The notes: a model not told the origin generated them from the letters alone. A stretch of DNA of 64,000 nucleotides from Zygnema circumcarinatum (GCA_037447605.1 CM074822.1:1681809-1745808); one strand, 5' to 3'; shown: positions 1-10,920, counted from the first letter of the stretch. Translations and numbers: made by a program.

Positions 1-402
1 TCTTTGGACGGCAAGGCACTGCTGGTGTTACTGAGTGACTGTCGAGGAGGGAGCTGCTTCCGAACTCTTCATGCGTTGAAGAGGCTGCCTTGAAGAAGGA
101 GGTAGTGTGGGAAGTAGCAGCCGAGAGTGAGCTTGGTAGAGGGAATAGAGGAAGTGGGCAGTCAGGCTTATGGGAGCCTGAGTTGTAATCTTCTCTGTTT
201 ATATTAAGGAGTTTTAGGGCCTTGAGCTTTCTCCTTACCTTTTCTCTTGTTCCGCATTCTGTTTTGCTTTAAGGATTTGTTGTTGTATTATCTTGGCAAA
301 GAGAGTTGAGAGGAAATGTCTGCGACCATTGAGGATGAGGGAGACAGTTCAGGTGAAAGAAAGAGTGTAGAGGAGTCTGTGAGGAACACCTCTGCACCAA
401 CA
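1..402 (+). repeat. Left LTR, 3' 402 bp only (cut by window start)
   Basis: Collinear with, and as far as I can read identical to, 10519-10920 (same 402-bp length). It ends CACCAACA immediately before a tRNA primer-binding site. The 5' part of this LTR lies outside the window. Confidence 0.95.
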
Positions 403-954
403 ATTGGTATCAGAGCCCACGGTGAAGAGGACTCTTCCTCTGTCAAGTTCAGCATTCCAGCATTTGATGGTACTGACTATAAGGGGTGGAAGTGGCGTAT
501 GACTTACTTGCTCCAAGGGAAAGGTCTGTTCGGCCACGTGACTGGCAGCATAAAGATGCCGAATGCGCAGACAAACCCGGAGGACCACGCCCGGTGGTTG
601 GTGAAGGACAACAAAGCACTCACGCAGATAGCTATGAGTGTGAAGGGGAGTCCGACCAGCATGCTCTACGACTTGACCAGCTCTCATGAGGTTTGGAAGT
701 GTCTAGAGGAGATGTATGACACTAGGGACAGTGTCACCATCGTTCATTTGTACACAGAGTTAGGAAAAATGAAGATGTCCTCTGATGAGAAGCTGGTAGA
801 TTACATGACCAGGTTTGACAGTCTGATTTGTCTCAGTATTCGTAGCCTTCCGGGGAAAGGCTTAGAGTCGATCATAAGGTCACCCAATTCTGGGCCCGGC
901 CCAAGATTTCGGCGGCCAATGACTATCGCACTTAGGACCGTATTGTGGCGATGA
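316..954 (+). pseudogene. Copia gag (UBN2-type), unit 1, frame-disrupted
   Basis: Encodes a gag capsid-like domain: the W-containing core around residues 55-80 and the WKCLEEMYD segment near residue 127 match plant copia gag (UBN2). The only upstream ATG (316) lies inside the LTR, so about 28 residues would be LTR-encoded and the frame reads through the primer-binding site. After about residue 170 the frame degenerates. Normal gag sequence resumes in another frame at about 945 (VAMTFEQ), so a segment near 840-940 is deleted or replaced. Unit 2 shares the same scar. Confidence 0.8.
405..416 (+). other. Primer-binding site, initiator-Met tRNA type
   Basis: TGGTATCAGAGC, two bases after the LTR end, is the classic copia-element primer site complementary to the 3' end of plant initiator-Met tRNA. 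Confidence 0.9.
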
Positions 955-2594
955 CGTTTGAGCAGGTCAAGAAGAGGATTCGTGAAGAAGACTCTTTGCA
1001 GGATGAGTCAAGTGGCAGCGAGAGCGTCTTGGCTATGCGAGCTAAGACCGGACCAAAAGGCAAGGAGAAGAACCCCCGTGGAGGAGATCGCCCTCCACCA
1101 ACGTGTTACAACTGTGGCAAGATCGGCCATTACTCCCCCGACTGTCGAAGCAAGGCCCCTCAAGACAGAGGAGGCGATTCGAAGAACAAGAAGCTCGACA
1201 AGTCGAAGAAGGAGAAGAAGGAGTTCTCTAGAACCTGCTACAAATGCAAGAAGAAGGGCCACAAGAGTGTGGACTGCAAGGAGGAGGCTGTTGAAACAAG
1301 TCTGATGTTTGCTGACCGTAAGCATGCAGAGTTTGTGGGCCAGATGCAAGCAGGAGAGCTCGTGAGGCCGTGGCTGATCGACTCCGGAGCTTCAGCACAC
1401 ATGTGTGCGAATGAGTCGATGTTTCAGAAGCTGACGACCCTCCAGTCCACTCGCTTGATTCAGTCAGCGACAGGGGACGGCATTGTCGTGACCCAAGGAG
1501 GAGAAGTCAGAATCTGCATAGGGGACAGTCAAGGTGCAGCACCTACCACCATTGGTAATGTGCTTCACACCCCTGGGCTCCAGACAAACTTCGTGTTTGT
1601 GAGTCAAGTGTGCAAGAAGGGCTATAAAGTCGTTTTCCTTGAAAAGGCGTGTGCAGCTACGCACATTCAGACAGGAAAGACTCTCTTCGAGGGGTACGAA
1701 AGAGATGGTCTTTATTTTCTGAATTGGAAGCCTGAAGGGAGGGTGTGCAAACTGTCCCCGTTGGAGTTGGACCGGTGGCACAGAAGACTTGGACACTTGG
1801 GGTTTCGCAGCCTGAAGGACCTTGCTAAGGGGATGGTTAGAGGACTTACCCTTGATTCAGAGAAGGTGGATGCACAGCATGTGTGTGATGCATGCATGGC
1901 AGGGAAAATTCATAGGCAGCCATTCGTGAGGAGTGGAGCTGTCGTGGAGCACGCCAAGGAGCTGCTGGCCTTGGTGCACACCGACTTGTGTGGCCCTGTG
2001 ACTCCGACCAGCATAGGTGGGGGACAATACTTCATTACCTTCCTTGATGATTGCTCAAGAAAGATCTGGGTGAAGTTTCTCAAGCAGAAGTCAGAGGCTT
2101 TCGAAGCCTTCAGAGAATGGCAGCTGCAAGTTGAGAGAGAGACCGGCAAGAAGCTGAAGGCCCTCCGTTCGGACAACGGAGGTGAGTTCAAGTCGACAAA
2201 ATTCAGTGAGTACCTGAAGTCTCTTGGCGTTAAACACGAATTCTCTGCTCCGTACTCTCCTCAGAGCAATGGCGCTGCTGAGAGAGTCAATAGGACCTTA
2301 GGAGAGATGGCTCGGTCCATGCTAAGTGACTCTCCATTTCCTACCACCTTTTGGGCAGAGGCTGTGAACACAGCCGCTTACATCAAGAATAGATGTCCAT
2401 CTAGAGCCTTGAAGGATAGAGTTCCTGAAGAGGTTTGGAGTGGGAAGAAGCCAACCGTGGAGCACTTGCGAGCTTTTGGCTCACGGTGTTGGATGGCTGT
2501 TCCTAAGCAGAAGCAGAAGGGGAAGTTCGACTCCCGCTCCGAAGATGGTTTCTTACTTGGCTACAACTCTGATAGTCACACTTACCGGGTTTGA
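945..2594 (+). pseudogene. Copia gag end - protease - integrase, unit 1
   Basis: 549 codons open. Two CCHC zinc knuckles (CYNCGKIGH and CYKCKKKGH, residues about 54-111) mark the nucleocapsid. The protease active site is LIDSGASAHM (residue about 145). The GAG-pre-integrase HRRLGHLG segment sits near residue 278. The integrase core has HTDLCGP, LDDCSRK and RSDNGGEF, giving D, D and a downstream E (SNGAAERVNR). The frame stops at a TGA (2592-2594) where copia polyproteins normally continue with a Trp codon after YRV. The same TGA occurs in unit 2. Confidence 0.9.
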
Positions 2595-2603
2595 AACCCC
2601 GTA

Positions 2604-4740
2604 ATGATGAAGATTCAGAGCAGCCGGGACCTGGAGGTTGACGAACTGACAAGGTGGGAGTTCGGCAAGCTTCCCGACGTCCCGGAGTTCCCTTCGGATG
2701 GGAACATGGTTGAGTTCATTTGGGAGGATGCAGGTGTTGGAGGGATTCCTCAGCCAGAGGGGGCAGATGGCTCCCCTAGTCATTCTTTTGCAGGAGATGC
2801 GCCCGATGAGCCCGAGGAGTCGGAAGGCTCGACTCAGAATGGGGGAGGACCTGCCGACGTGCAGGAGGAGCCAGAGGATTGGCTCGAGACCAGCGAGTCA
2901 CCTCAGCCGATGTCGTCGGCATCAACTGTGCCTGTGGGATTTGACCCATATGCAGATGTGACCAAGGGTGTACCGCACCTCACCTAAGCCTCTACCCCAG
3001 CCGACAACGAGGAGTGGACGTCCCGTGAAGGCACCTACTCGTTATGAGCCCGATGCAGTTTTTGGTAGACCTGCGCGCAGCTTGGCGCAGCGGAAGCATG
3101 CCCAGGATCGTGTACCCTTGGACTCTGCGGACCTTGCCGGCATTGCCTACTGCTACATGGCACGTGTGTCTGAACCTCAGTCCTATCCAGAAGCGCTAGA
3201 AGGGGCGGATTCAGACCTTTGGAAGGCGGCCATAGATAGTGAGTGGAATAGTCTTCTTGAGAACCGCACTTGGCGGTTGGAGGAGCTGCCCAAGGGGAGG
3301 AAGGCGATAGGATGTAAGTGGATCTTCAAGATCAAGAGGAAGTCCGATGGGAGCGTGGACCGTTACAAAGCACGGCTGGTAGCAAAGGGCTACAGTCAAA
3401 AGGAGGGCATTGACTACTCTGAAACTTTCGCCCCTGTTGTGAAATTTAATTCTTTGAGAGCACTAATATCAATTGCTGCTTCAGAAGAGATGATGGTCCA
3501 TCAGCTGGACATCAAAACGGCGTTCTTGTATGGAGACCTTGCAGAGGAAATCTACATGGAGCAAAAATGAGGGAAGGTGAAGCCGGAAAGGAGTGAGTTC
3601 GTTTGCAAACCGCGGAAGAGTTTGTATGGCCTCAAGGTGCACCACGGTTTGGTACGCAGAAGGTCGGCGACTTGTTAAGGCTTAATGGCTTCAAAAAGGT
3701 TCAAAACCGGACATTCAGCTTTTATAAAGAAAGGGGAAGGGAAGGAGCTAGTCTATGTGGGGATATATGTAGATGATCTCATCATAGTCAGTTCCTCGGC
3801 TCACAGCATTCAGAGCTTGAAAGATTTGATGCAGAGGAACTTCCAGATGACGGACCTTGGAGAGGCCGAGTACCTTCTTGGGATTCAGCTCAAAAAGGCA
3901 AGAGATGGCAGTCTTTTCCTCTCCCAGAGGAAATATGCCACGGATGTTTTGGACAGGTTTGGGATGTTCAATTGCCGGCCCATTTCTAGCCCGATGGAGG
4001 CTGGAGTACACCTTTCGAAGGATATGGAGCCGCAGTCAGAGGAGGAGGAGAGAGCCATGAAGGACGTACCTTACAGGTCAGCCATCGGTAGCTTAATGTA
4101 CCTAATGGTGGGTACAAGGCCGACACGCGGCGGGGCCGTGAGTTGGCTGGGGTCAGCTCATGCAGAATCCCCGACCTCAAAGATCGGGAGGCAAAGTGGA
4201 AGGCCGGATCTTCCGCGGCGGTCAACCCTTCACTCACGGCATCTCAGCTTGAGAGGGGAGTAGTAGCTGCCTGTTGGCTAATGGGATTCCGGATTGGGTG
4301 GTGATGTTGACACACGAGATCGACATCCCATATGTGGCTCTGAATGCTGGAGGAGCTTGGCTGCATGGAGCTCCAAGCTGCAGGACTCAGTGGCGCTTTC
4401 AAGCACGGAGGCTGAGTACATGGCGACATGCCATGCTGCGAAGGAAGCGGTGTGGCTTCAAAACTTTTTCGAAGAGTGTGAGCGCCCCTGTGATCCCTTG
4501 CCACTGTTAACTGACAACAAATCGTCCATTGCTCTCATACAGAATCCTGTCTTTCATAAAAGGACAAAACACATTAGGATTCAATTCCATTTTGTGAGAG
4601 AGCTAGTTGAGGAGGGGCGAATAGTTGTGGAGTTTGTAGGCACCTCAGAGCAAGCTGCTGACATGTTGACAAAGGCAGTCAGTGGTTGGACTACATGGGA
4701 TAACAGTTGTCTCATTGGGCTTGGACCCTTTAGGAACTAA
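2604..4740 (+). pseudogene. Copia reverse transcriptase - RNase H, unit 1, broken
   Basis: Pieces in successive frames: 2604-2987 (linker), 2968-3570 (RT start: WKAAIDSEW, GCKWIFKIK, RYKARLVAKG, DIKTAFLYGDL), 3685-4263 (YVDDLIIV catalytic motif) and 4294-4740 (RNase H: SSTEAEYMA, DNKSSIAL, KHIRIQFHFV, ADMLTK). Breaks lie near 2980 (shared with unit 2) and in two noisy patches, about 3565-3720 and 4105-4360, where unit 2 reads cleanly. Those two patches look like uncorrected sequence errors. Confidence 0.88.
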
Positions 4741-4746
4741 AGCACT

Positions 4747-4757
4747 AAGAGGGGGAT
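4747..4757 (+). other. Polypurine tract, unit 1
   Basis: AAGAGGGGGAT directly abuts the TGTTGG start of the central LTR; it is the plus-strand priming site. The same tract occurs at 9989-9999. Confidence 0.85.
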
Positions 4758-5687
4758 TGTTGGTGTAACATAGTTAGCATGTTCCACGTTCGTGTTAGCG
4801 CTAGAGTTCCTAAGGGCTGGCCTAGTTTAGTTTAGTAGAAGGGGGCTGTTTGTCGGTCGGCGTACGAATCAGGCGCGCGGAGCGGCGCGGTGTACGGACA
4901 GGAACAGAGTGATACGTCTCCAAAATCAGGACCGTACGGACAATAAGGACCGGATAGGTGCGATGGCGCGCCAAGGCCGGCGGTCTTGCATCCCACGAGG
5001 TTTTCGGGCTGTGCATTACGCTGCGCTCTCAGGACGTATACATCGGATCTAGCTTTTGTATAACCGCCGCGATAAAATGGGACCACAAGTAGTGACCACA
5101 AGTAGACTACTCTAAAGCTTAGGGATCACAAAATAAGGGAGGTGGAGTAGTGTCACTGTGACTCATGATTTGTGAGTGCTTGTTGCAAGGCCCCGCGAGT
5201 GCGGCCGTGACGTGACGTTGTCCCGGCACATACTGGATTATATAGTGTGGTGGATAGAATGATATGAGAACCCTTTTACTTCCCGCAAGTGCAATCGGCC
5301 GGTGTTACCGAAAGGATCAGTCGAGGGAGCCGCCTGAACTTCTTCATGCGTTGAAGAGGCTGCCTTGAAGAAGGAGGCAAGGTAGTGTGGGAAGGAAAAT
5401 GAGAGTGAGCTTGGTAGAGGGAATAGGAGGAGGTGGGCAAATAGCTTATGGGAGCCCCGAAGTTGTAATCTTCTCTGCTTATATTAAGGAGTTTTAGGCC
5501 TTGAGCTTTCTCCCTACCTTTCTCTTGTTCCGCATTCTCGCTTTGCTTTAAGGATTTGTCAGTTGTATTATCTTGGCAAAGAGAGTCGAGAGGAAATGTC
5601 TCATGACCATTGAGGATGAGGGAGACAGCTCGTGAAAGAAAGAGTGTGAGGAGTTCCAGTGGAGGAAACACCTCTCGGCATCTAACA
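4758..5687 (+). repeat. Central LTR (930 bp), diverged or noisy
   Basis: Starts TGTTGGTG and ends near CTAACA, against CACCAACA in the outer LTRs. It serves as 3' LTR of unit 1 and 5' LTR of unit 2. It differs from the right LTR by many small indels, especially 5256-5687, whereas left and right LTRs match each other. The primer site after it (5690-5700) is also damaged. Confidence 0.9.
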
Positions 5688-5688
5688 A

Positions 5689-6075
5689 TTGGTAATGCCC
5701 ACTGAAGAGGACTCTTCCTCTGTCAAGTTCAGCATTCCAGCATTTGATGGTACTGACTATAAGGGGTGGAAGTGGCGTATGACTTACTTGCTCCAAGGGA
5801 AAGGTCTGTTCGGCCACGTGACTGGCAGCATAAAGATGCCGAATGCGCAGACAAACCCGGAGGACCACGCCCGGTGGTTGGTGAAGGACAACAAAGCACT
5901 CACGCAGATAGCTATGAGTGTGAAGGGGAGTCCGACCAGCATGCTCTACGACTTGACCAGCTCTCATGAGGTTTGGAAGTGTCTAGAGGAGATGTATGAC
6001 ACTAGGAGCTTGTCACCATCGCTCATTTGTACACGAGTTAGGAAAAATGAAGTCCTCCTCGATGAGAAGTCGTAG
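5689..6075 (+). pseudogene. Copia gag fragment, unit 2
   Basis: Same gag domain as unit 1 (nearly identical from 5701 to 6005), then a frame-destroying noisy stretch at about 6003-6140. The ATG present in the outer LTR copies is altered here. The following segment (6140-6230) is shared with unit 1, including the gag scar. Confidence 0.8.
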
Positions 6076-6218
6076 ATTGGCATGACCAGGTTTGATACCG
6101 ATGACCGATTCGTGAGTCATCATGGGGAAAAAGGCTTAGAGTCGATCATAAGGTCACCCAATTCTGGGCCCGGCCCAAGATTTCGGCGGCCAATGACTAT
6201 CGCACTTAGGACCGTATT

Positions 6219-7783
6219 GTGGCGATGACGTTTGAGCAAAAGTCAAGAAGAGGATCTCGTGAAGAAGACTCTTTGCAGGATGAGTCGAGCGGCAGCGAGA
6301 GCGTCTTGGCTATGCGAGCTAAGACCAAACTGAAAGGCAAGGAGAAGAACCCCCGTGGAGGAGATCGCCCTCCGCCAACGTGTTACAACTGTGGCAAGAT
6401 CGGCCATTACTCCCCCGACTGCCGGAGCAAGGCCCCTCAAGACAGAGGAGGCGATTCGAAGAACAAGAAGCTCGACAAGTCGAAGAAGGAGAAGAAGGAG
6501 TTTTCTGGAACCTGCTACAAATGCAAGAAGAAGGGCCACAAGAGTGTGGACTGCAAGGAGGAGGCTGTTGAAACAAGTCTGATGTTTGCTGAACGTAAGC
6601 ATGCAGAGTTTGTGGGCCAGATGCAAGCAGGAGAGCTCGTGAGGCTGTGGCTGATCGACTCCGGAGCTTCAGCACACATGTGTGCGAATGAGTCAATGTT
6701 TCAGGAGCTGACGACCCTCCAGTCCACTCGCTCGATTCAGTCGGCGACAGGGGACGGCATTGTCGTGACCCAAGGAGGAGAAGTCAGAATCTGCATAGGG
6801 GACAGCAAGGTGCAGCACCTACCACCATTGGTAATGTGCTTCACACCCCTGGGCTCCAGACAAACTTCGTGTTTGTGAGTCAAGTGTGCAAGAAGGGCTA
6901 TAAAGTCGTTTTCCTTGAAAAGGCGTGTGCAGCTACGCACATTCAGACAGGAAAGACTCTCTTCGAGGGGTACGAAAGAGATGGTCTTTATTTTCTGAAT
7001 TGGAAGCCTGAAGGGAGGGTGTGCAAACTGTCCCCGTTGGAGTTGGACCGGTGGCACAGAAGACTTGGACACTTGGGGTTTCGCAGCCTGAAGGACCTTG
7101 CTAAGGGGATGGTTAGAGGACTTACCCTTGATTCAGAGAAGGTGGATGCACAGCATGTGTGTGATGCGTGCATGGTAGGGAAGATTCATAGGCAGCCATT
7201 CGTGAGGAGTGGAGCTGTCGTGGAGCACGCCAAGGAGCTGCTGGCCTTGGTGCACACCGACTTGTGTGGCCCTGTGACTCCGACCAGCATAGGTGGGGGA
7301 CAATACTTCATTACCTTCCTTGATGATTGCTCAAGGAAGATCTGGGTGAAGTTTCTCAAGCGGAAGTCAGAGGCTTTCGAAGCCTTCAGAGAATGGCAGC
7401 TGCAAGTTGAGAGAGAGACCGGCAAGAAGCTGAAGGCCCTCCGTTCAGACAACGGAGGTGAGTTCAAGTCGACAAAATTCAGTGAGTACCTGAAGTCTCT
7501 TGGCGTTAAACACGAATTCTCTGCTCCGTACTCTCCTCAGAGCAATGGCGCTGCTGAGAGAGTCAATAGGACCTTAGGAGAGATGGCTCGGTCCATGCTA
7601 AGTGACTCTCCATTTCCTACCACCTTTTGGGCAGAGGCTGTGAACACAGCCGCTTACATCAAGAATAGATGTCCATCTAGAGCCTTGAAGGATAGAGTTC
7701 CTGAAGAGGTTTGGAGTGGGAAGAAGCCAACCGTGGAGCACTTGCGAGCTTTTGGCTCACGGGTGGTGTTGGATGGCTCCTAA
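6219..7783 (+). pseudogene. Copia nucleocapsid - protease - integrase, unit 2
   Basis: Near-identical to 945-2510. Open from 6219 to 6878 (knuckles, LIDSGASAHM), then a one-base deletion near 6806 (GACAGCAAGG against GACAGTCAAGG in unit 1). It reopens at 6836-7783 with the intact integrase core (HTDLCGP, RSDNGGEF, SNGAAERVNR). A noisy patch from about 7765 to 8030 ends the frame. Confidence 0.88.
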
Positions 7784-7955
7784 GCGTATAAGGGAAGTTC
7801 ACTCTGCCCAAGATGGTTTATCGCTGGCAACTCTATACACACTTACCGGTTTGAAACCCCAATGATGAAGATCTCGAGTAGCCGGACCCGAGGTTGACGA
7901 TCCCGGACAAGGTGGGAGCGCCCGCAAGCTCTCGGACGCCCCGGAGTTCCTTCGG

Positions 7956-8243
7956 ATGGGGAACATGGTTGGAGTTCATTTGGGAGGATGCGTGTTGAGG
8001 GATTCCTACCAGAGGGGGCAGCATGGCTCCCCTAGTCATTCTTTTGCAGGAGATGCGCCCGATGAGCCCGAGGAGTCGGAAGGCTCGACTCAGAATGGGG
8101 GAGGACCTGCCGACGTGCAGGAGGAGCCAGAGGATTGGCTCGAGACCAGCGAGTCACCTCAGCCGATGTCGTCGGCATCAACTGTGCCTGTGGGATTTGA
8201 CCCATATGCAGATGTGACCAAGGGTGTACCGCACCTCACCTAA
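7956..8243 (+). pseudogene. Copia integrase-RT linker fragment, unit 2
   Basis: Acidic Ser/Pro/Glu-rich linker matching unit 1 (2700-2987), ending at the same GVPHLT-stop. After it, 8300-8580 is noisy relative to unit 1. Confidence 0.75.
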
Positions 8244-8602
8244 GCCTCTACCCCAGCCGACAACGAGGAGTGGACGTCCCGTGAAGGCACCTACTGCTAT
8301 GAGCCCCATGCGCTTTTTGGTAGACTCACATAGCCTTGGCTAGGAAGCATGCCCAGATCTGTACCCTTGACTCTCATGGGATCTTTGCCAAGACAGCCCA
8401 TCATATGGCACGCACCCAACTCCCCACCCCATCCAAGCAAGGTTTAGAAGGGGCGTGATTCGCACCTTTGGAAGCGGCCATAGATAGCAGGAGTGGAATA
8501 GTGTCTTTCTTGAGAACCGTGACTTGGCGTTGGAGGAGCCAAGGAGGAAGGCGATAGGGATGTAAGTGGATCTTCAAGATCAAGAGGAAGTCCGATGGGA
8601 GC

Positions 8603-9982
8603 GTGGACCGTTACAAAGCACGGCTGGTAGCAAAGGGCTACAGTCAAAAGGAGGGCATTGACTACTCTGAAACTTTCGCCCCTGTTGTGAAATTTAATTC
8701 TTTGAGAGCACTAATATCAATTGCTGCTTCAGAAGAGATGATGGTCCATCAGCTGGACATCAAAACGGCGTTCTTGTATGGAGACCTTGCAGAGGAAATC
8801 TACATGGAGCAGCCAGAGGGGAAGGTGGAAGCCGGAAAGGAGGAGTTCGTTTGCAAACTCGTGAAGAGCTTGTATGGCCTGAAGCAGGCACCACGTGTTT
8901 GGTACGAGAAGGTCGATGACTTGTTAAGGGCGAATGGCTTCAAAAGGTTCGAAACCGATCATTCAGTTTATAGCAAAGGGGAAGGGAAGGAGCTAGTCTA
9001 TGTGGGGATATATGTAGATGATCTCATCATAGTCAGTTCCTCGGCTCACAGCATTCAGAGCTTGAAAGATTTGATGCAGAGGAACTTCCAGATGACGGAC
9101 CTTGGAGAGGCCGAGTACCTTCTTGGGATTCAGCTCAAAAAGGCAAGAGATGGCAGTCTTTTCCTCTCCCAGAGGAAATATGCCACGGATGTTTTGGACA
9201 GGTTTGGGATGTTCAATTGCCGGCCCATTTCTAGCCCGATGGAGGCTGGAGTACACCTTTCGAAGGATATGGAGCCGCAGTCAGAGGAGGAGGAGAGAGC
9301 CATGAAGGACGTACCTTACAGGTCAGCCATCGGTAGCTTAATGTACCTAATGGTGGGTACAAGGCCGGACATTGCGAAGGCCGTGAGCTTGGCTAGTCGC
9401 TTCATGCAGAATCCTGGACCTCAGCATTGGGAGGCAGTGAAGCGGATCTTCCGCTTTGTGAAGTCAACCCTTCACTACGGTCTTCAGTTTGAGAGGGGGA
9501 GTAGTAGCGGCCTTGTTGGCTACACGGATTCCGATTGGGGTGGTGATGTTGACACATCGAGATCGACATCCGGTTATGTGTTCTCGAACAGTGGAGGAGC
9601 TATTGCATGGAGCTCCAAATTGCAGGACTCAGTGGCGCTTTCAAGCACAGAGGCTGAGTACATGGCGACATGCCATGCTGCGAAGGAAGCGGTGTGGCTT
9701 CAAAACTTTTTTGAAGAGTGTGAGCGCCCCTGTGATCCCTTGCCACTGTTAACTGATAACAAATCGTCCATTGCTCTCATACAGAATCCTGTCTTTCATA
9801 AAAGGACAAAACACATTAGGATTCAATTCCATTTTGTGAGAGAGCTAGTTGAAGAGGGGCGAATAGTTGTGGAGTTTGTAGGCACCTCAGAGCAAGCTGC
9901 TGACATGTTGACAAAGGCAGTCAGTGGTTGGACCACATGGGATAACAGTTGTCTCATTGGGCTTGGACCCTTTAGGAACTAA
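8603..9982 (+). CDS. Copia reverse transcriptase - RNase H, unit 2 (intact 459-codon segment)
   Basis: Uninterrupted RT-RNase H region. It starts inside the RT domain (RYKARLVAKG, DIKTAFLYGDL, LYGLKQAPRVWY), carries the YVDD polymerase motif (residue about 134) and LGIQL. RNase H motifs follow: YTDSDWGGD, SSTEAEYMA, DNKSSIAL, HIRIQFHFV and QAADMLTK, ending WDNSCLIGLGPFRN. RT makes element cDNA from RNA; RNase H removes the RNA strand. It lacks its own start because the polyprotein upstream is broken, so it is a domain fragment and not an independent gene. Confidence 0.93.
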   Translation: MDRYKARLVAKGYSQKEGIDYSETFAPVVKFNSLRALISIAASEEMMVHQLDIKTAFLYGDLAEEIYMEQPEGKVEAGKEEFVCKLVKSLYGLKQAPRVWYEKVDDLLRANGFKRFETDHSVYSKGEGKELVYVGIYVDDLIIVSSSAHSIQSLKDLMQRNFQMTDLGEAEYLLGIQLKKARDGSLFLSQRKYATDVLDRFGMFNCRPISSPMEAGVHLSKDMEPQSEEEERAMKDVPYRSAIGSLMYLMVGTRPDIAKAVSLASRFMQNPGPQHWEAVKRIFRFVKSTLHYGLQFERGSSSGLVGYTDSDWGGDVDTSRSTSGYVFSNSGGAIAWSSKLQDSVALSSTEAEYMATCHAAKEAVWLQNFFEECERPCDPLPLLTDNKSSIALIQNPVFHKRTKHIRIQFHFVRELVEEGRIVVEFVGTSEQAADMLTKAVSGWTTWDNSCLIGLGPFRN

Positions 9983-9988
9983 AGCACT

Positions 9989-9999
9989 AAGAGGGGGAT
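9989..9999 (+). other. Polypurine tract, unit 2
   Basis: Same AAGAGGGGGAT directly before the right LTR. Confidence 0.85.
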
Positions 10000-10920
10000 T
10001 GTTGGTGTAACATAGTTAGCATGTTCCACGCTCGTGTTAGCGCTAGAGTTCCTAGGGGATGGCCTTTGTGTCGTTTAGTAGGAGGGGGCTGTTTGTCGGT
10101 CGGCGTACGACTCAGGCGCGCGGAGCGGCGCGGTGTACGGACAGGACCACAGTGGTCCGGCTCCGAAATCAGGATCGTACGGACGATAAGGACCGGATAG
10201 GTGTGACGGCGCGCGGCGTCGAAGGGACCCATCCCACGTAGGTTTTCGGGGCTAGGCATTACGGCTGCGCCTCTGAGGACGCGACATCGGATCTAGCTTT
10301 TGTATAACTGGCTGCATAAAATGGGACCACAAGTAGGACCACAAGTAGGACCACTTCTAAGTTAGGATCACAAAATAAGGGAGGTGGAGTAGTGTCACTG
10401 TGACTCATGATTTGTGAGTGCTTGTTGCAAGGTCCCGCGAGTGCGGCCGTGACGTGACGTTGTCACGTCACGTCTTGTATTATATAGTGTGTAGGATAGA
10501 ATGATATGAGAACCCTTCTCTTTGGACGGCAAGGCACTGCTGGTGTTACTGAGTGACTGTCGAGGAGGGAGCTGCTTCCGAACTCTTCATGCGTTGAAGA
10601 GGCTGCCTTGAAGAAGGAGGTAGTGTGGGAAGTAGCAGCCGAGAGTGAGCTTGGTAGAGGGAATAGAGGAAGTGGGCAGTCAGGCTTATGGGAGCCTGAG
10701 TTGTAATCTTCTCTGTTTATATTAAGGAGTTTTAGGGCCTTGAGCTTTCTCCTTACCTTTTCTCTTGTTCCGCATTCTGTTTTGCTTTAAGGATTTGTTG
10801 TTGTATTATCTTGGCAAAGAGAGTTGAGAGGAAATGTCTGCGACCATTGAGGATGAGGGAGACAGTTCAGGTGAAAGAAAGAGTGTAGAGGAGTCTGTGA
10901 GGAACACCTCTGCACCAACA
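10000..10920 (+). repeat. Right LTR, complete (921 bp)
   Basis: TGTTGGTG...CACCAACA with terminal inverted repeats. Contains a palindrome (10449-10472) and a TATA-like box (10479-10486), and ends with the same ATG-containing stretch that opens gag in unit 1. Confidence 0.95.
10449..10486 (+). promoter_or_regulatory. LTR promoter candidate: ACGT palindrome plus TATA box
   Basis: Two 11-base arms (CGTGACGTGAC and its complement) separated by 3 bases lie just upstream of ATTATATAG. ACGT cores are bZIP sites. The arrangement suggests the LTR promoter (U3/R boundary). The palindrome's second arm is destroyed in the central LTR (about 5210). Confidence 0.5.

Larger units (their letters stand above)
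1..10920 (+). mobile_element. Tandem Ty1/copia LTR retrotransposon array (3 LTRs, 2 internal regions)
   Basis: Two internal regions (403-4757 and 5688-9999) share a central LTR and are bounded by a partial left LTR and a complete right LTR. The order gag, zinc knuckles, protease, integrase, reverse transcriptase, RNase H is diagnostic of Ty1/copia. LTR ends are TGTTGGTG...CACCAACA. A tRNA-iMet-type primer site follows the first LTR and a polypurine tract precedes LTR2 and LTR3. There is no target duplication between the units, so this is one tandem structure, not two independent insertions; unequal LTR recombination is the usual cause. The outer left target site lies outside the window. Both units carry stops and frameshifts, so neither is autonomous as written. 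Confidence 0.95.
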
